64,000 nucleotides of DNA, from contig NZ_WTYM01000032.1 of NCBI RefSeq assembly GCF_009827435.1, positions 24,545 to 88,544 of the forward strand. The letters run 5' to 3'. The notes under the pieces were generated by a model. It was not told where the DNA came from, did no database searches, and worked only from the letters and a program-made list of their open reading frames with translations. Below, piece after piece: positions 62,851 to 64,000 of this stretch. The translations under genes were made by a program, and so were the position numbers. Source of the DNA: Croceibacterium salegens (lineage in GTDB: Bacteria > Pseudomonadota > Alphaproteobacteria > Sphingomonadales > Sphingomonadaceae). Numbering within the stretch: the stretch's first letter is position 1; every line of letters begins with the position of its first letter.

Positions 62851-63246
62851 GTGAATAGGCTCCCGGCCATGCTTGCCGCCTTCGCACTGGCGCTACCCAC
62901 AGCGGCGGCGGCGCACCACTCGTTTGCCGTGTTCTTCGACCCCGAGAAGAGCGTGACGGTCACTGGCGTGGTCACCGCCTTCCGCTTCACCAACCCGCAC
63001 GGCACGATTGCGCTCGACGTGACCAATCCCGACGGAACTGTCGAGCACTGGCGCGGGGAGACCAATGCCCCGGTGATCCTCGTCCGCCGCGGCTGGACGC
63101 GCGACATCATCAAGCCGGGCGAGACCGTCACCCTCACCGGCTGGCCCTCGCGCGACGGCAAGCCCTACATGCGCGTTTCGGCGGTCACCGACGCCAACGG
63201 CAAGTCGATCGGAATCGCCCCGTTCGGACGGCAGGACCAGAGCTGA
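62851..63246 (+). CDS. DUF6152-like secreted protein
   Basis: A 131-residue protein with a signal peptide (LPAMLAAFALALPTAAAAHHS). The mature part HHSFAVFFDPEKSVTVTGVVTAFRFTNPHGTIALDV ... GRPYM-type end matches DUF6152, a small beta-rich exported domain of unknown role. It starts at GTG 62851 behind GGAGAGG and shares its stop with the next start codon. It is commonly paired with the secreted family that follows. Confidence 0.82.
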   Translation: MNRLPAMLAAFALALPTAAAAHHSFAVFFDPEKSVTVTGVVTAFRFTNPHGTIALDVTNPDGTVEHWRGETNAPVILVRRGWTRDIIKPGETVTLTGWPSRDGKPYMRVSAVTDANGKSIGIAPFGRQDQS

Positions 63247-64000
63247 TGCGGCTTGCCCTCGCGGCGCTTGCCGCCATCGCCATTACCGCCCCGGCGCTCG
63301 CCGAAGACGCCGGCCACCCCGACCTCTCGGGCTACTGGAATGCCCCGTTCCGCGGCTACCCGATGCCCGACGACCTGAAGGCCAAGCTGCCGCCCGATAC
63401 GGTGGTGCTGGAAGATACCGGCGCGGCGGAATTCCCGCGCGGGGTCTACGGCGGGCTCAAGCTGACACAGAAGGCGCTCGATCGTGCCAGGGACTGGCAG
63501 CCGACCGACGACATGACCATCGCCCGCGTCTGCCAGCCGCAGTCGATCATGTACACGGTGCAGGGCCCCTTCCCCTTCCAGGTCATCGAGGCTCCCGGCC
63601 TGATCGTGTTCCGGTACGAGTACTACGACCAGTACCGGCTGATCTACACCGACGGCCGCGGCCACCTGCCGGCCGCCGCGCCGCACACCAAGATGGGCGA
63701 TTCGATCGGCCACTGGGAGGGCGACGAACTGGTCATCGACACCACCCACCTCGCCCCCTCGACCATCACCAACAACGGTCTCGACCATTCGAGCGAGGCG
63801 CACATGGTCGAACGCTACCGCCTCGCCGACGACGGCAAGTCGCTCGAGGCGACGCAGTGGTTCGAGGACCCCGAAATGCTCGAAAACCACGGCGCCCGCT
63901 ACATTAAGTGGACTCGCGGCAGCGACTACATCTACCCCTACGACTGCGACCCGACCTTCGCGCTCGAATACCAGGGCAAGGATGCGCCGGAGGCGGCTGG
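63246..64000 (+). CDS. Secreted protein, uncharacterised sphingomonad family (copy 3, 3' end outside window)
   Basis: The gene starts with ATG 63246, sharing one base with the DUF6152 stop, and is open to the window end (about 251 codons seen). After a signal peptide (ALAAIAITAPALAED) come HPDLSGYWNAPFRGYPMPDD, RVCQPQSIMYTVQGPFPFQVIEAPGLIVFRYEYYDQYRLIYTDGRGH, KMGDSIGHWEGDELVIDTTHL and MVERYRLADDGKSLEATQWFEDPE. The order of motifs is that of the proteins at 7846-8958 and 8995-10068. The function is unknown. The tight coupling to DUF6152 suggests they act together outside the inner membrane. Confidence 0.8.
   Translation, partial: MRLALAALAAIAITAPALAEDAGHPDLSGYWNAPFRGYPMPDDLKAKLPPDTVVLEDTGAAEFPRGVYGGLKLTQKALDRARDWQPTDDMTIARVCQPQSIMYTVQGPFPFQVIEAPGLIVFRYEYYDQYRLIYTDGRGHLPAAAPHTKMGDSIGHWEGDELVIDTTHLAPSTITNNGLDHSSEAHMVERYRLADDGKSLEATQWFEDPEMLENHGARYIKWTRGSDYIYPYDCDPTFALEYQGKDAPEAA

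Overview
The window is a GC-rich alphaproteobacterial chromosome segment, most likely from Sphingomonadales and probably Erythrobacteraceae or a close relative. The evidence is a LigW-type decarboxylase whose five catalytic positions match sphingomonad LigW by residue number, a DnaA N-terminus of sphingomonad type, the gene blocks secB / timA-mltA-smr and mutM / ubiE-ubiB / coaBC-dut, a PEP-CTERM-like surface protein, and several families of short dispersed palindromes typical of sphingomonad genomes. This placement rests on sequence recognition; no search was run. No rRNA, tRNA, CRISPR array, prophage or classical transposase was seen.

Region 1 (1-12.2 kb) is an accessory catabolic cluster. 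It holds the end of an MFS transporter, an NTF2/SnoaL-like protein, an aldehyde dehydrogenase, a LigW-like carboxyvanillate-type decarboxylase, a second MFS transporter, a benzoylformate-decarboxylase-like ThDP enzyme, a 2-hydroxychromene-2-carboxylate-isomerase-like protein, two paralogous secreted proteins on the opposite strand, and a GMC oxidoreductase. The set reads as uptake and side-chain processing of an aromatic, possibly lignin-derived, compound. The substrate is unknown. A TadE-like fragment follows.

Region 2 (12.2-20.6 kb) carries an L,D-transpeptidase, an EamA transporter, a small Pro-rich membrane protein, aconitase (acnA), two tandem prolyl-4-hydroxylase-like 2OG oxygenases and a Ser/Gly/Thr-rich PEP-CTERM-like protein.

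Region 3 (20.9-31.9 kb) carries ruvB and ruvA, separated by a repeat-bounded GIY-YIG unit, with a good alphaproteobacterial LexA box upstream of ruvA. Then come aroC, an enoyl-CoA hydratase with a DUF1801 gene, a peroxide-defence block (ahpC, ahpF, katG), and two divergent outer-membrane proteins.

Region 4 (32-50.6 kb) is mostly housekeeping: smr-mltA-timA, secB, murJ, trpS, dut, coaBC, ubiB, ubiE. It is interspersed with small envelope proteins and a pair of paralogous polytopic membrane proteins.

Region 5 (50.6-62.7 kb) carries mutM, rpsT, dnaA, a MoeB/ThiF-like gene, a class-III-type sirtuin, dapB, a potassium-channel-like gene, nth, a DAACS symporter with dapE, a cupin and a GST. Two small membrane-protein genes (58 and 49 codons) also lie here.

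The right edge (62.8-64 kb) has a DUF6152 protein overlapping a third member of the secreted family seen in region 1, cut off by the window end.
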